64,000 nt of DNA from Lepidodermella squamata (lineage: Eukaryota; Gastrotricha), in assembly GCA_047495785.1 (NCBI GenBank), contig JBLDXI010000001.1, positions 2,666,001 through 2,730,000 of the forward strand, read 5' to 3'. Numbering within the stretch: the stretch's first letter is position 1; every line of letters starts with the position of its first letter. A model generated the notes under the pieces. That model saw only the letters and a list, made by a program, of their open reading frames with translations, was not told the DNA's origin and did not search any database. This document shows positions 46,400-57,911 of the stretch, one piece after another. The translations under genes were made by a program, and so were the position numbers.

Positions 46400-48613
46400 A
46401 TGTTATTGCGGCTTTGCAACCGCCAAGCTGTTGGGAATTTCAAGCTCCTTACTTCTGCAAATAGACTCATTTCGACATCTATTTCAAAAAGGCCACCATC
46501 TTTGAGATTTCTGAAAGGTAAAACTCTCCTGCTCTCGGGACTTGTTGGAGCAGCTGCAACCGGAGCTTTATTCCTCGGAAAAAATTGTCCCGTGGTTTAT
46601 TCAAAGGAATCTGATTTGGAACATGCCATTGTTGAAGAAATTGAGGAGATCAAATCGGAAATTATCGAGGAGAAAGAAGCTGAAGTAACTTCTTCATTCC
46701 TTGGCGTGCCCGTTGTGTTTTGGCAACAGGTCTACGATATTTCGAAAGGAAAATTTTGGGTTCTAGCTATCGCAATCGTTTCTGCTGTCGCTTCAGCTTA
46801 TTTCAACGTGAAAATCGGCCTTCAAATCGGTGACTTGATTAACGTGATTTCGAGATACATCCGAGTGCCTAATAATAATAACGCTGACGATGCAATTCCA
46901 GATTTTAATTACCTCTCAACCGAGGTAGTGAAACCATTGGTGCGTCTTGTAATAAGTTACATCGCCCAAGCTGCTGCTACATCTTCGTATATTACTGCAA
47001 TGTCGTATTTCGGTGAACACCTCGGCGTTGAATTTCGAGTGAAATTGCTTGAAAAACTGCTGTTGATGGACGCGGAATTTTACGACCGGCGCCATCGTAT
47101 CGGAGATTTGCTCAATAACATAACTCACGACACGCAGCAATTTAAGAGCGCTTTCAAACAAGTTGTTGGTCAGGGATTGAAAAATAGCGTTCAGATCGCG
47201 GGTTGTATTTGGTCTCTTGTTATCATTTCGCCAACTTTGGCGGCATCCCTGGGCCTGCCCCTTTTGGGCATGATTTTCGTCGGGTCAGGTATTGGACGAC
47301 TCCTGCGGAAAATGTCTCACGAAGCTCAAGGGAATCTAGCAAAAAGCACCTCTTTAGCGTCGGAGAGTCTTTACGGAGTTGCTACAATTCGAGCTTTTGC
47401 CGCTGAAAAAGACCAAACCGATCGATATGCGCATCAATTACGCAACAAGTTTTTAAGCTCCTCGATCAGCTTAGGAGCCGGTATTGGTTTGCTGCAAGGT
47501 TTGAGCAATTTAGCGATAAATGGAATGGTTGTCAGTGTTGTTTTTCTCGGCGGTTGGCAAATTTCAACCGGTCGTATAACGCCCGGTGATTTGATGTCAT
47601 TTTTAATGGCGTCTCAAAGTTTGCAGCGATGCATGGCTCAAACTTCGGTGTTAATCGCTGATGTCATCAAGGGCTGCTCGGCTGCTTGCCGAATGTCTGA
47701 TATTTTGATGTTGAAACCATCGATTCCATATTCTGGAGGTCGCAAAGTCGCGTTTCACTCGCTAATCGGTGATATTGAATTCAAAGATGTGACTTTGACG
47801 TACAACTCCCGAACCCCTGTCCACGATTTTGAGTTCGATTCTGAACCAGAAAGGCAATCTGCTTTGAGTGGGATTAACCTTACCATCCCTGGCGGTACAA
47901 TTGTCGCGATTACCGGACCGTCGGGTGCTGGAAAATCAACCCTGGCGAGTTTACTCGAGCGGTTTTACGACCCATCCTCCGGCTCGATTTTCCTCGATAA
48001 AATCGATCTGCGTCTCTACGACTTGAATTGGCTTCGCCACCGTGCGATTGGTTATGTTGGGCAAGAGCCGGTTTTATTCGCCGGGTCTGTAGCTGATAAC
48101 ATTCGCTTCGGCCGTCCCGAGGCGACTGATCAGGAGGTTTACGAAGCGGCAAAGGCGGCTTCTGCGGATCAATTTATCCGAACAGAGTTGCCAGATGGTT
48201 ACGATACAATGATTGGAGAACGTGGAGTTTTGTTATCAGGGGGTCAAAAGCAACGAATCGCACTTGCCAGAGCATTAATTAAGGTAGATTTTATCAATTG
48301 ATAGAGAAATTTGGCTAATTCGTTCATTCTTTCATTTCAGGACCCTCCGATTTTGGTTTTAGACGAAATTACAAGTGCGTTGGACGCGGAAAGTGAGCGG
48401 GCTATTCACCGAGCGTTGGAGCAAGGTTCTCCCCACGGCCGAACTGTCGTAATGATCACGCACAGGCTGAACTGGGCCCGGTCAGCCGATAAAATAATCG
48501 TAATCGACGCTGGGAAGGTTGTCGAAGAGGGCTGTCACGAGGCTTTACTGGCAAAACGTGGCGTATATTACAAACTGTGGAATGAACAGCACAAAGGGGA
48601 CGCGAAAAAATAG
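46400..48613 (+). CDS. ABCB8: mitochondrial ABC half-transporter ABCB8
   Basis: Exons 46400-48283 and 48341-48613 encode 718 residues, matching the family length. The chosen ATG gives an Arg/Ser-rich, acid-free leader (MLLRLCNRQAVGNFK), as expected for import into mitochondria. A six-helix ABC membrane domain spans about residues 120-400. It contains GLLQGLSNLAINGMVV and GDLMSFLMASQSLQRCMA, wording specific to ABCB8. The nucleotide-binding domain shows Walker A GPSGAGKST (about 505-513), signature LSGGQ (about 612) and Walker B LVLDE (about 633-637). The switch His lies in MITHRLN. The D-loop region reads DEITSALDA rather than the usual DEATSALDA. ABCB8 is an inner-membrane transporter linked to the mitochondrial ATP-sensitive K+ channel and iron homeostasis. 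Confidence 0.93.
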
Positions 48614-48805
48614 ATCTGTTATGCAATAGTGAAATTACCTATTCAGTTTGTTTCTGTCTTTCACACGCGATAAATACCTAGCCAAAAAATCTAGCTCTAT
48701 GCAAAAACTGCTGTTTGGTTATAATATGAAATGAAATATTTGAATATGATGGCTTGCCTTGTTTTGAAAAATGCGATTTTCAACGATAGTTATTTACAAT
48801 TTGCG

Positions 48806-49950
48806 ATGGCTGATGTGTTTGGAGACGTTGCCGAATTAGCAGCTGGCGATAACACGGAGGGCATATCAGCTTTGAATCACTTGATCGCAGGTTGGGTGGG
48901 CGGTTCGGCCGGAATCATTGTTGGCCACCCGTTCGACACAATAAAAGTGCAGGTGCAAACTTCAGAATCGAGATCTACCTTAAAACGGACTCTAGATTCG
49001 GTTAAAAATTTCGGCTGGTCTCATGGGTTCTTTCGCGGCCTGTCTTTTCCGCTGTATTCTCAAGGCGCGCTGAGTGCGCTTTTCTTCGCAGGCTACGGCT
49101 ACACGCTCGAAACTTTGAAGCGGAAATACCCTGAGTAAGAAATCGCAAAATCACACGATTGAAAAATTCTAAAAATTTCTGCCTAGGTCTCCAGAGGTGT
49201 TCAGAGCCTTTGTTGCTGGTTGTGTTGGTGGGGCTATGCAGGTTATACCGTGTTGTCCAACCGAAATAGCCAAGTGCAATCTTCAAGCCCGCATTTGTAA
49301 GATCATTTCAAAGCCTTGAATCAATTCGAAACGTCCTCTTTCTTACCTGTAGCTCCCGATTCAGATCGTTTCTACCGCGGTCCAGTAGATTGCCTCAGGT
49401 CTATATACCGAGAAAACGGGTTTAGAGGCTGTTTCCGAGGCCTTGGCATTCACTCATGTCGTGATATCATTGGATATGGCACTTACACTGCTGGCGATAT
49501 TTATTTTATGTGTAAGTTGCAGAAATAATGATTTTCTACAGGTCCATGAAAGGCTTCAAATTCGAATCATAAACAGTTCTTTAGCCTAATTTACTCCCAT
49601 TTTGAGTACTTATTCACAATCTTTAATGTCCTACAATATTTTCAGCCGCGCTTCATCCATATACCTCGCACTCGCTGGCTCCGGCCAGTTTCCTCGCCGG
49701 TGGCTTAGCCGGTAGTGTTTCTTGGTTTGTCGTCACCCCGTTCGACGTTCTAAAATCGCGCATTCAATCCAACAACATGAAACTTGGATTTGGAGGTTTC
49801 TTCCGCTTTGTTGCTCACATCGCGCGAACCGAGGGCTGGCGGGTGTTCTTCAAAGGTGGTCTTATGAATGTTGCTCGGGCGTTTCCTGTCAACACTGTCA
49901 CCCTGCCGCTGTATCATTTCTGCGAAAAAGCGCTCAAAGACGTGTTGTGA
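48806..49950 (+). CDS. SLC25 mitochondrial carrier (SLC25A45/47/48-like)
   Basis: Four exons (48806-49134, 49187-49296, 49353-49511, 49646-49950) encode 300 residues, the standard carrier length. Three repeats of two helices each carry the PX[DE]XX[KR] signature: HPFDTIKVQVQ, CPTEIAKCNLQ and TPFDVLKSRIQ. The phrases AGWVGGSAGIIVGHPFDTIKVQ, GFFRGLSFPLYSQGALSALFF and GSVSWFVVTPFDVLKSRIQ, with ARAFPVNTVTL near the end, fit the SLC25A45/47/48 subfamily. Those carriers have been linked to methylated amino acids and related compounds; the substrate here is not deducible. An in-frame ATG at 48731 would add 25 residues. It starts 192 nt after the ABCB8 stop. A poly(A) signal AATAAA lies at 50207. Confidence 0.88.
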
Positions 49951-50834
49951 TTTTTCACTCGCCGTATTTATTCTTTCCTTTTTATCTGCAATAATTTACG
50001 ATGATCAGATGACATTATAGTTTTTGTGCAATTTTTTCAAGATTAGGCATTCGATGATCCTCATTCTTGTAGTTCGTTGACACACTCATTGGCTGAAGCT
50101 TGAAATCAGAACTTTCATAGCCTGATTTATTTTAAATCAACGCCTTCGATTTTTAATCATGTGTTCAGTTGCTGTGATTTCATCTCAAATTACCGGGTGA
50201 AAGGAAAATAAAAGACCAAATGATTTTCAATTACGTTGGATGATTTATTTGGAGAATAATCGCGCATTAAAACACATTTTTCGCCTCGAAACACAGAAAA
50301 CAAGTCGTTTTGATAATAATATATTATTAATAATAATTAACAGCTGATTCATTCACAGATGTTTTTTTCTTGAACATGATAAATAATGTAAGTAATAAGT
50401 TTTGTGACAACAAAATAACCGAAAATGTAGGTAGCAAGACGTGATTTCGCTTACGACTCAAATCGCATTTGGGAAAAGAAATCGTGAATTGCGAGCGGTA
50501 AAATTCATTTTTTCTCAGGTTTTCCCACGAGGATGCACCAAAAATAAGAGACGAGTATGCTGAACAACGTGATGGTGGAAACTCAGCCGGCGTGATAGCT
50601 AGGTCGTGTAATTTTAATCAGCAGCTAGCAAATTATTTTTTTTCACGCTCAAAATGACACATAAATAACAACTGCTAATAATTAATATGTAGCAGGTGAG
50701 GCGGTAAAAGCACATTGATTGTTGTTAGGCAGAACAGCAGCAGTTTTGGTGTAGGTAACAGGCAGCAAGCAGTTCCAAGGACTATAAAATCGATTTTTTT
50801 ATCTCATATTTTTTATACCGACTTCTTCACTATT
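49951..50834. other. convergent 3' flanks of the SLC25 gene and the PDZ gene
   Basis: About 880 nt between two convergent stops. It contains the SLC25 poly(A) signal at 50207 and an AT-rich microsatellite (AATAATATATTATTAATAAT near 50315-50338). Nothing coding was recognised. Confidence 0.45.
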
Positions 50835-53800
50835 TTAAAGCGAATTAGCTTGCTCGAAAGCGAGTTTTATATCGCGGTTCGGCTGCCTCCGGGCATCTTT
50901 CAGCCGACGAGTGCCCATTTTCTCGCGAAGAGCCTTCAAATAGGCCAAATCAGCGTCTTCTTGCGACTGCGTTGATTGTGAGCCGAGTTGTGGCGAAAAT
51001 GGGAGCGGCGATGGGGGTGTCGGGGGCGCCGGGCTCTGAGTGTCGTTGAACGATGGCCTGACAGGGGTAGCGATGACTTCGGGCTGTGTTTGCGGCTCGG
51101 AAGTAGGTGCAGGAGTTGGTTCTGCTTGCGACTGCCTAGCGGGCGATAGCGATTGCTCGACCGGCGATTGTTTCTCCTACATTTCAGGAATTTCGTGAAA
51201 ACAAAACATTCACACCGGTCAATAATTTCAACAGCGGCCTCCGGTTTTCACGTAGCAATTGCGAGACAACCACCAACTGAAGCATTGAAAACGCCGCTGC
51301 TGTTAAATTTCATGCGCCCTTGTACTTCACTGCAGAATAAGCGCGCATCACACGCACTTCGCTTAATAATCCCGTGTGGAATGTAGAGCTACGCGCCACC
51401 CTCAACGCTATAATCCCCAAAGGCTATTATACATACATTCGCACAAAAACGAGTGCTACTGGTGAATTTTCAAAAATAATTTCATCAACAAACAATAGCA
51501 CGATTCATTAGCAGCAGCTGCGGTAGGTCCGACTGCGCGGTGAATGCTAGGCGTAAATCTCCTTTCGGGCTATATATCGCAAGAAAACAACAAGCAAACA
51601 AGTGCGCTAAATTCGTAAACAAGAGACAACACCTGCAGAGAGCGCGCGTACTTTGCACGCCAAATTAAAGTATGGCAAGCCAAATTAGCGGCAAATCGCT
51701 AGGCAACGAATACCGAAGAGCGAATGGTAAATGACACAAAAACAGCAATAATATCAACGTAAATGGTATTATCTAGAAGTTGGCGGCTGCCTTGACGCAT
51801 AACAGAAATTAAAGTAAAAAGCAAAAATTACCGTTTCCAATGGTGACGAAACTTCGAGTCGCGATGTATTTGGAGAGAGTGATTGATCTAAGAGATCTCA
51901 TTTATTTCACTGATTTTAGAAGAAAACTTCAACAAACCCAGTTCTGGCGGCGAAAGAGGGGTGCGGAATTCTTGGACCTGGCATATTTGCATAGATCGAG
52001 CGATAGAGATGCCCTTTTGCTCGCAGAACGCAACGGCCTCACTCGATGCGATCAACATATTAACAGTATCACCTGATGCTTGAATTTTTTGAACAACCTA
52101 TTGGCATAAATTATGGAAATTTCACAGCTTCACGAAAGTTTTAAGATTGACTTACTGCGCCATGGGGATCGGTCATAATGTTATTATCATTGACAGCAAC
52201 GATCCTCCAACCGATGACGAGACCTCCGCACTCTGCTGGAGATCCAGGGTCGAGTTTTCCAATATAATGACCTGGTCGGTTTCTTTCGGCTTGCAGATGA
52301 AAACCATAGCCCTTGAATTTAGTCGGCCATTTAGACAGCTGACAGCTTCGAGGCACAGCAAGATCGCTAGGCCAGTGTACTTCTTCTGGCATTCGAGGAA
52401 TCGTTGCAGTGAGAGTAAGAGTGCCAAAATCCGTGCCAGGAGCACCTAATCGAAAAAATTCAAACGATTAAATAACAAATAAATGACAAGTAAATCAAGA
52501 CAAGCTACTTGCTAAAAACGAGACAAGCCAATTAAGTAAGCCTCAAGGGAAGCATCATCCAGCCAATTCGTACTGATTTGTTTGATTTTGCTCTTAGAGT
52601 TAGATTCAGGCGTGGGTCGTCAAGAAATTGACTCCCAACTTCCAGTAGATGAAAGGAGATGCAAAACTGTGACAATGAATTCCTTATTACGCATGAATTA
52701 CGCAAACAACTAGCAAAGACAAATGTCAAGCAGCAAAGGTTGTTTCTGGTTTTCTTTTTCAAAGGTCGAGGAGAAATAGCGACCAATACTGCTGGTGGAC
52801 ATCATAAGGGAATACGAAATAATTCGTTCAGCAAAGTAAAAACATGGGAAGATGAAACATGAGGCGAATATGGTTGCGCGAAAGTCTTGCAAACAACAGC
52901 AAGTTGGTACCTAATGACCAACAGAAAGATAATAATGCGCATCTTCCAAGAGAAAATCAATAGTTACGCTCGCGTGACGAGAAAACTGGCAAGTAACCCG
53001 AGACGCGGTTTTGCGCTCCGCAGTTCAAAATTACCGCCGAAATCGCCAGCAAAAATTAAAAACAATTAAGGAAATGAAAGGGAAAATTATACCTTGAATT
53101 TGTTTTCTCTCACGAGTAATAATGGGGAAATTATCAGCCGCAGTTTGCAGATCTTGTCCGTGACCTTGAACGGCCACGAGAAAAGCGTCGCCGGTCGCCA
53201 CCACGAATTCGACATCGTTTGGTTGGGCTGTCGGGTGTTCGAAATGTAATATAATCAGTATAATACGCTCTAGAATGCTCTGAAACCTGAAATTAGTGGC
53301 TTTACGTCGGTTACGGTCTTGTTGAATACGAAAGATCCGTTGATTTTGAATACGACCATTCCGACTTCTAGGCCAGACTCGAAAGCGGGCGAGTTGGCTT
53401 CGACTTTCGTCAACCGCAAATATCCAGGGTACCCTGAAATTAACCTTCAATATATATTTTTTAAGGAAGCAAACAATTTTCCGAACCATTTTGGCCTTGT
53501 TCGTACTTCAAGCCGAAACCGTATCCTCGAACTTCGGGAGCTTTGCTGACGTTGCATCTGTAAAGAGTAGTGGGGGCGGGCAAGGAACTCTCAATCGCCG
53601 GCGATACAGCTGCCGATTGAGGTGGAGTAAGTGAATTATAGACAGCCTCTTGAGCGACAGGAGTTGGTTGAACCGATTGACGAACTTGGGGTACTTAAGG
53701 GCAAATCAAAATTAATTAGCTTCGATTGTAAAATCGGAAGGGAGTATGAACCTGGGGCTTGGGAAGACGTCGTTTCAGTGAGCTGACTGGGCTCCGGCGC

Positions 53801-54683
53801 TGGGGGCTCCGAAACAGGTGGCTCAGGAGGGGGTTCGTGGGTTACGACATTTAATTCAGTTAGACTTTCTTCGAGACTTTTTCCGGCGTTGTTGAGCCAC
53901 TCAAGTGTCTCTTGGGATGCCACTGTAACCGATACTTCAGCACCGCTTGCTGCACGTGACGATAAAACAATAAACACTCAGTATAATTAAAATGAAAGTT
54001 ATACCTTTGATCATCTGCACAGTCTCTTGATATGAAATGTTTCTGACATTCGCTGAGTTGACTTGACACAACACTGAATCGGTTTTGATTCCACTCGCAA
54101 AGGCCGGCGTATTCGGCTCGATCTTAACCACGTATTTCAACCCTGTTGAGTGTGAGAAACGATGAAAATATAACTAACTTGACAGTTTATTGGGTATGCT
54201 ACCATTGGTCTTTTGACTGATGCTGAAACCAAAACCGCCGTAGTTTTTCCATTTCTTGAGGTGATGAATTGAAATAGGATGCGGCTGGTCTTCCTTCGAG
54301 AATGGCTTGGGCTGCGGCGTGATGGTGGCAGCTGGTTGGATAGAAGCGCTGAGTGTTTGGGTGTTGCTTCCAGGCTGGTTTTCTTTGTTTCCTTCTGCCT
54401 CAGCATCTGCTCGAGCGTAAGCAATATTCAATTTTCCACCCTGAGCTTTTTGAATTAGCTCGGCCACTCCTTTAACATTTTTGCCATACAAAGATTCGTT
54501 GTCGATCGCCAGCAAAATGTCACCAGCCTTCAATCCGCCGCGCGCTGCCGGACTATCTTCTTTAACATTTTTCACAGTTATTTGCTGCGTAACTGCAGAC
54601 TGGGAAACACCAAAGCCAAAGCTAGATTCTCCTTCATTTTTCTGAAGGACACAAGTCAAAATAGTCTGACCAATGCCAGTCAT
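50835..54683 (-). CDS. four-PDZ scaffold protein, NHERF/PDZK1-like
   Basis: Ten minus-strand exons give 717 residues: 54683-54203, 54142-54005, 53949-53752, 53693-53487, 53433-53287, 53227-53093, 52445-52156, 52097-51938, 51887-51832 and 51176-50835. Four PDZ domains are visible by their carboxylate-binding loops: SFGFGV (about residue 23), GFGFSI (about 150), GYGFGL (about 330) and GYGFHL (about 481). Each is followed by the VxPxSPA-type hairpin (DSPAARGGL, NTPAFASGI, NSPAFESGL, GSPAECGGL). Pro-rich linkers separate the domains and a Pro/Ser/Gln-rich tail ends in a basic helix, DIKLAFEQANSL. That position corresponds to the ezrin-binding segment of NHERF1/2. NHERF-type proteins anchor transporters and receptors to the cortical cytoskeleton. 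The start follows the only suitable ATG; a non-coding upstream exon cannot be excluded. Confidence 0.82.
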
Positions 54684-56346
54684 TGCTAAACCTAGATCAC
54701 ACACGGTAAATTGATGGGTTACTTCTAGAAAACAAATGGAGTGCGGATAAGTTGGGAACTTATTAGCAGAATCTATGCTTTATACGGTTGACTTGCCGGT
54801 AAAGCTTAACAAAGGCGGGGAGTGAAAACGCCTTGGTTTCTTATCGTGAGGTTTCAGCGGCTATTCACTATATAATATATGGTAAAAATAATAGTAATAA
54901 TAATAATAATGCCGGTGGTGGCATGCGATAATATCCGAAATTGCTCCAATGAGCTAACAACCATTACTACAGCAATTGGGGAAGTGCTTTGTTATGGAAG
55001 CTGAGTAGGTGTGAGTGACGCCTTCGCTATTGAGCACTGCGAACTACACGGAACATAGAAACTCCCAGTCTGTGAAAAAAGACGACTTTTTTATCGCAAT
55101 TTGTTGGGGTGCCATATGTACGGCCGCTCCTCTAAAGAAAAGTGAGCATTCGGTGCTATTATTTGACCGAAAAGCGGTTATAAAATGCATAAGCCAGCAA
55201 GCAGAGATAAGAGCCAACTCGACTCGGCGCGAATAATACAACATTTACATTACCCATTATGCCTTTCGATGCGATGAGATGCATGACATCTTGGTTGCTA
55301 CGCAGGATACGAAAACTGTGTACATGTTAGATGGAGTTACATTGTCGAGAGAGTGAGTAACGCAGAGGTATATTTTCTCTTTTCCGAACGGCCGCCTGCA
55401 AAGAAAGATGCGGAAAAAACACCGGTTGTTGTTGGAGTGGGCTAGCTCTTTCTAAACCAAGACATTGATATATTATTGAGAGACGATAATTTTCAGCCAG
55501 AGTAATGATCATGGAAGTAAGCAGGATACACGGTCATTATTTAGCAATCTTGACCGCAGGACACTCGAGCTGTCACTTAGTAAGTCGTCGAAGTACGAGC
55601 TTACAAAGAGCGCATAAAAACACCACGTGTTCGTGCCAAAAAACATGGGAAAACTTTGACGCGCGCGCTAAAAAGCTTACCGAAAAATCTCTAAAAATAA
55701 TGTTTCGTGACATAAACCAAAGGGTACTGTCGCCGATAATAGCACGGATGGCAAAATGGTATGCAAATGCATATTCATTATTTTCAAATTATTTTTATAT
55801 TATAACAATGCGCTAAGCTTTTGAGATTATATGCGGCGTTGGCAAATATATTGCAGCTTTTCATCTACCATTTAAAATGTACATGGCGTATATAGGTAAG
55901 TAGTGTTATTGATATAAAATTATTTTTGCGACAAAATACATGAGGTGTTGTATATTAGCGCTGCTTTATGCGCATTTTAAGAACACAGGTAAAAGTTATA
56001 GGTTGATACACATCGTGCGAAAGCGATGGTACTTGCGCCGAACAAGGCTGCCATTTGTAGTAGCAAATAGCCTGCGCGAGTCGTCCATAAGCGCATTTTA
56101 CGCGCATAGCGCTAAAAAATTGCAACAAACGCTTGATTATGCGCTAATTTTTGTTGCTATATAAACATTTCTGCGACTTTCCGGGGCATACCGCTGGCGT
56201 TATCACGGAAGTCTAGCACGGTCACGTTTATTATTTGGAAAATAATCGAGTCAGATAAGCAATTGTGTTCAAGTAAGCATAAAAAATAGGCTTGTAAACT
56301 ACAAAACATCATGCATATTTTGAAGTGCACTCAAAGAAGAAGGCGC
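54684..56346. other. intergenic region upstream of the PDZ gene
   Basis: About 1.66 kb. It contains an (AAT)n-type microsatellite near 54888-54912. A patch at 55950-56160 repeats the words AGCGCT, TATGCGC and GCGCATTTTA in both orientations, possibly a small degraded inverted-repeat element. Open frames here show no known motif. The left part should include the promoter of the PDZ gene. Confidence 0.4.
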
Positions 56347-57911
56347 CTACAAATAACCATCGTCCTCAAGTTGATCAATTTGAACTTGATGTTGGGCGAT
56401 GTCATTTTCAGAAGTATTGTTAGTCTCGACGAGGAGTTCACCTTCTGCAGGCTCCTGAGCCAACGTTTCATCACTCAGGGGGATTTCATCTTCAGCGAAG
56501 GATGAAATTCCAAGCTCCTTGAAGTCTGTGGTTAGTCGGTCAGGATCTTGGTCGTTTGTTTCTTCGTAATCAAAAGCTGGTGTCGCACTCAGCTGTCCAT
56601 CGTTTTCGTCCTCCACGCTTTCCAGGTTTTTGTTGCTGCCATTCAATTTTGTAACAGAGGCAGATACCGGGCGAAGATCCACATAGGATAAAGGAAAAGA
56701 ACCATCCCCTGTTTCGAAAACAACTTCGACGGCTTGATATTCATTCCAAGGATCAGCTGAGCCTTTTGCTGATTTTGAGCCATCCTTTGAAGCTGCTCGT
56801 GTTTGCTTTTCAGAGGCTGCAGGTGTTTGGCTTTCAGATGCCTAGAGAAAATTTCAATGATTTTGAAGAGTGCGGGGGATGTAACATTAAAATCAAAACT
56901 AACCTTTTGCTCTTCAGGATCCTTTGGTATGAGAGCTTCGGCGCTCAGTAAAGCGGCATGATGCTGAGCGAGTAACTGCTGCCTTTCGATGGGATCTCTC
57001 TTTGGTGGCGGTGTCGGAGGTCCTCCCGGTCTGGAAAATGGGAATATGCTTTAATCTTTCTTCGGCTAAATTCTAATAAATCAACCTAGACGATAACGGC
57101 GCTGATCGTGACACTTGGAAATAAAGAATCTTTCCTCTTTTCGACGCCTCCGTATTCCAGAACTCTTTACGCCACTGTGAGAAGTAAGGCTCCGACGTAG
57201 CGTTGGCCGAAGGGGAAGGAATAATGGTACCAGGCGTCATTGGCACACTGTCGATGCTATTCATTATAGTATTGGGTGTATTAGGGAGCGTTCCATTTAA
57301 TACAGGCGTATTAGGCGCCGCTGAGCAACACATCAGATTGGACGTGGGCGATGGTGGTCGAGGCGAACGAAGAAAAGCGAATTTACCACTGGCGAACGAA
57401 TTTGAAGCAGCGAACTTCGACAATTGCTCGGTAGGTGTTTGTGTAACGAATATTGTTGACAGTGCATTAGAACTGGGTGGTGGGGAGGATGGGGAGTTTG
57501 TACCATGATTATGCAGACTTCCATCTGTCCGCTCTCGGTTTAATAAAATATTTCGTCCTCGAGCTTGTCTTTGAACAGATCGTATCTCTCTCTCTTGTTT
57601 CTGAAATAGTGTAAAATGCGATTCAACATGACACGGCATTACAAACAGTAAACGCACGACGGCTGAAGGAAAGTTATTATCATTGATCTTTGAGCCAGCA
57701 GCCTTTGCTAAATAATCTACCAATGCCTGGTATTATGATCAATTATTAGGAAAAATGAAAAGTTATTGTGGGTGTGTACCTTTCTTCGGGTTTCCGAGGC
57801 TGTTCGGGATACAAACGAAGGACGATATCGACTAGCCCATACAGGAGCATTGCTGTTGCGGGTCGGCTTAATGACAGCATAAGGTAGTGACAGAAGGGCG
57901 GGATCATTCAT
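56347..57911 (-). CDS. unrecognised, largely disordered protein
   Basis: Five minus-strand exons (57911-57780, 57726-57643, 57600-57086, 57030-56904, 56841-56347) join in frame into 450 residues. I do not recognise the family. The N-terminus (ALLSLPYAVIKP, ASRYRPSFV, ALVDYLAKAAGS) looks folded or at least conserved. A Ser/Pro/Asn-rich region follows, then a motif-like YFSQWRKEFWNTEASKRGK. Next come a polyproline stretch GGPPTPPPKRD and a helix RQQLLAQHHAALLSAEALIP. A short hydrophobic-charged segment (AVEVVFETGDGSFPLSYVDL) and a very acidic C-terminus ending DDGYL close the protein. The intron 57642-57601 is only 42 nt and open in frame, so it may be retained. An out-of-frame upstream ATG overlaps the start. 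Confidence 0.62.

Noticed and set aside
49297-49645. Open plus-strand frame starting at 49316 as a separate small gene
   Set aside because: It overlaps the third exon of the SLC25 carrier in the same frame; the upstream part is simply intron sequence that lacks a stop.
55505-55816. 103-codon plus-strand open frame in the intergenic region
   Set aside because: No recognisable motif, no domain-like composition and no splice or expression cue; likely a chance open frame.
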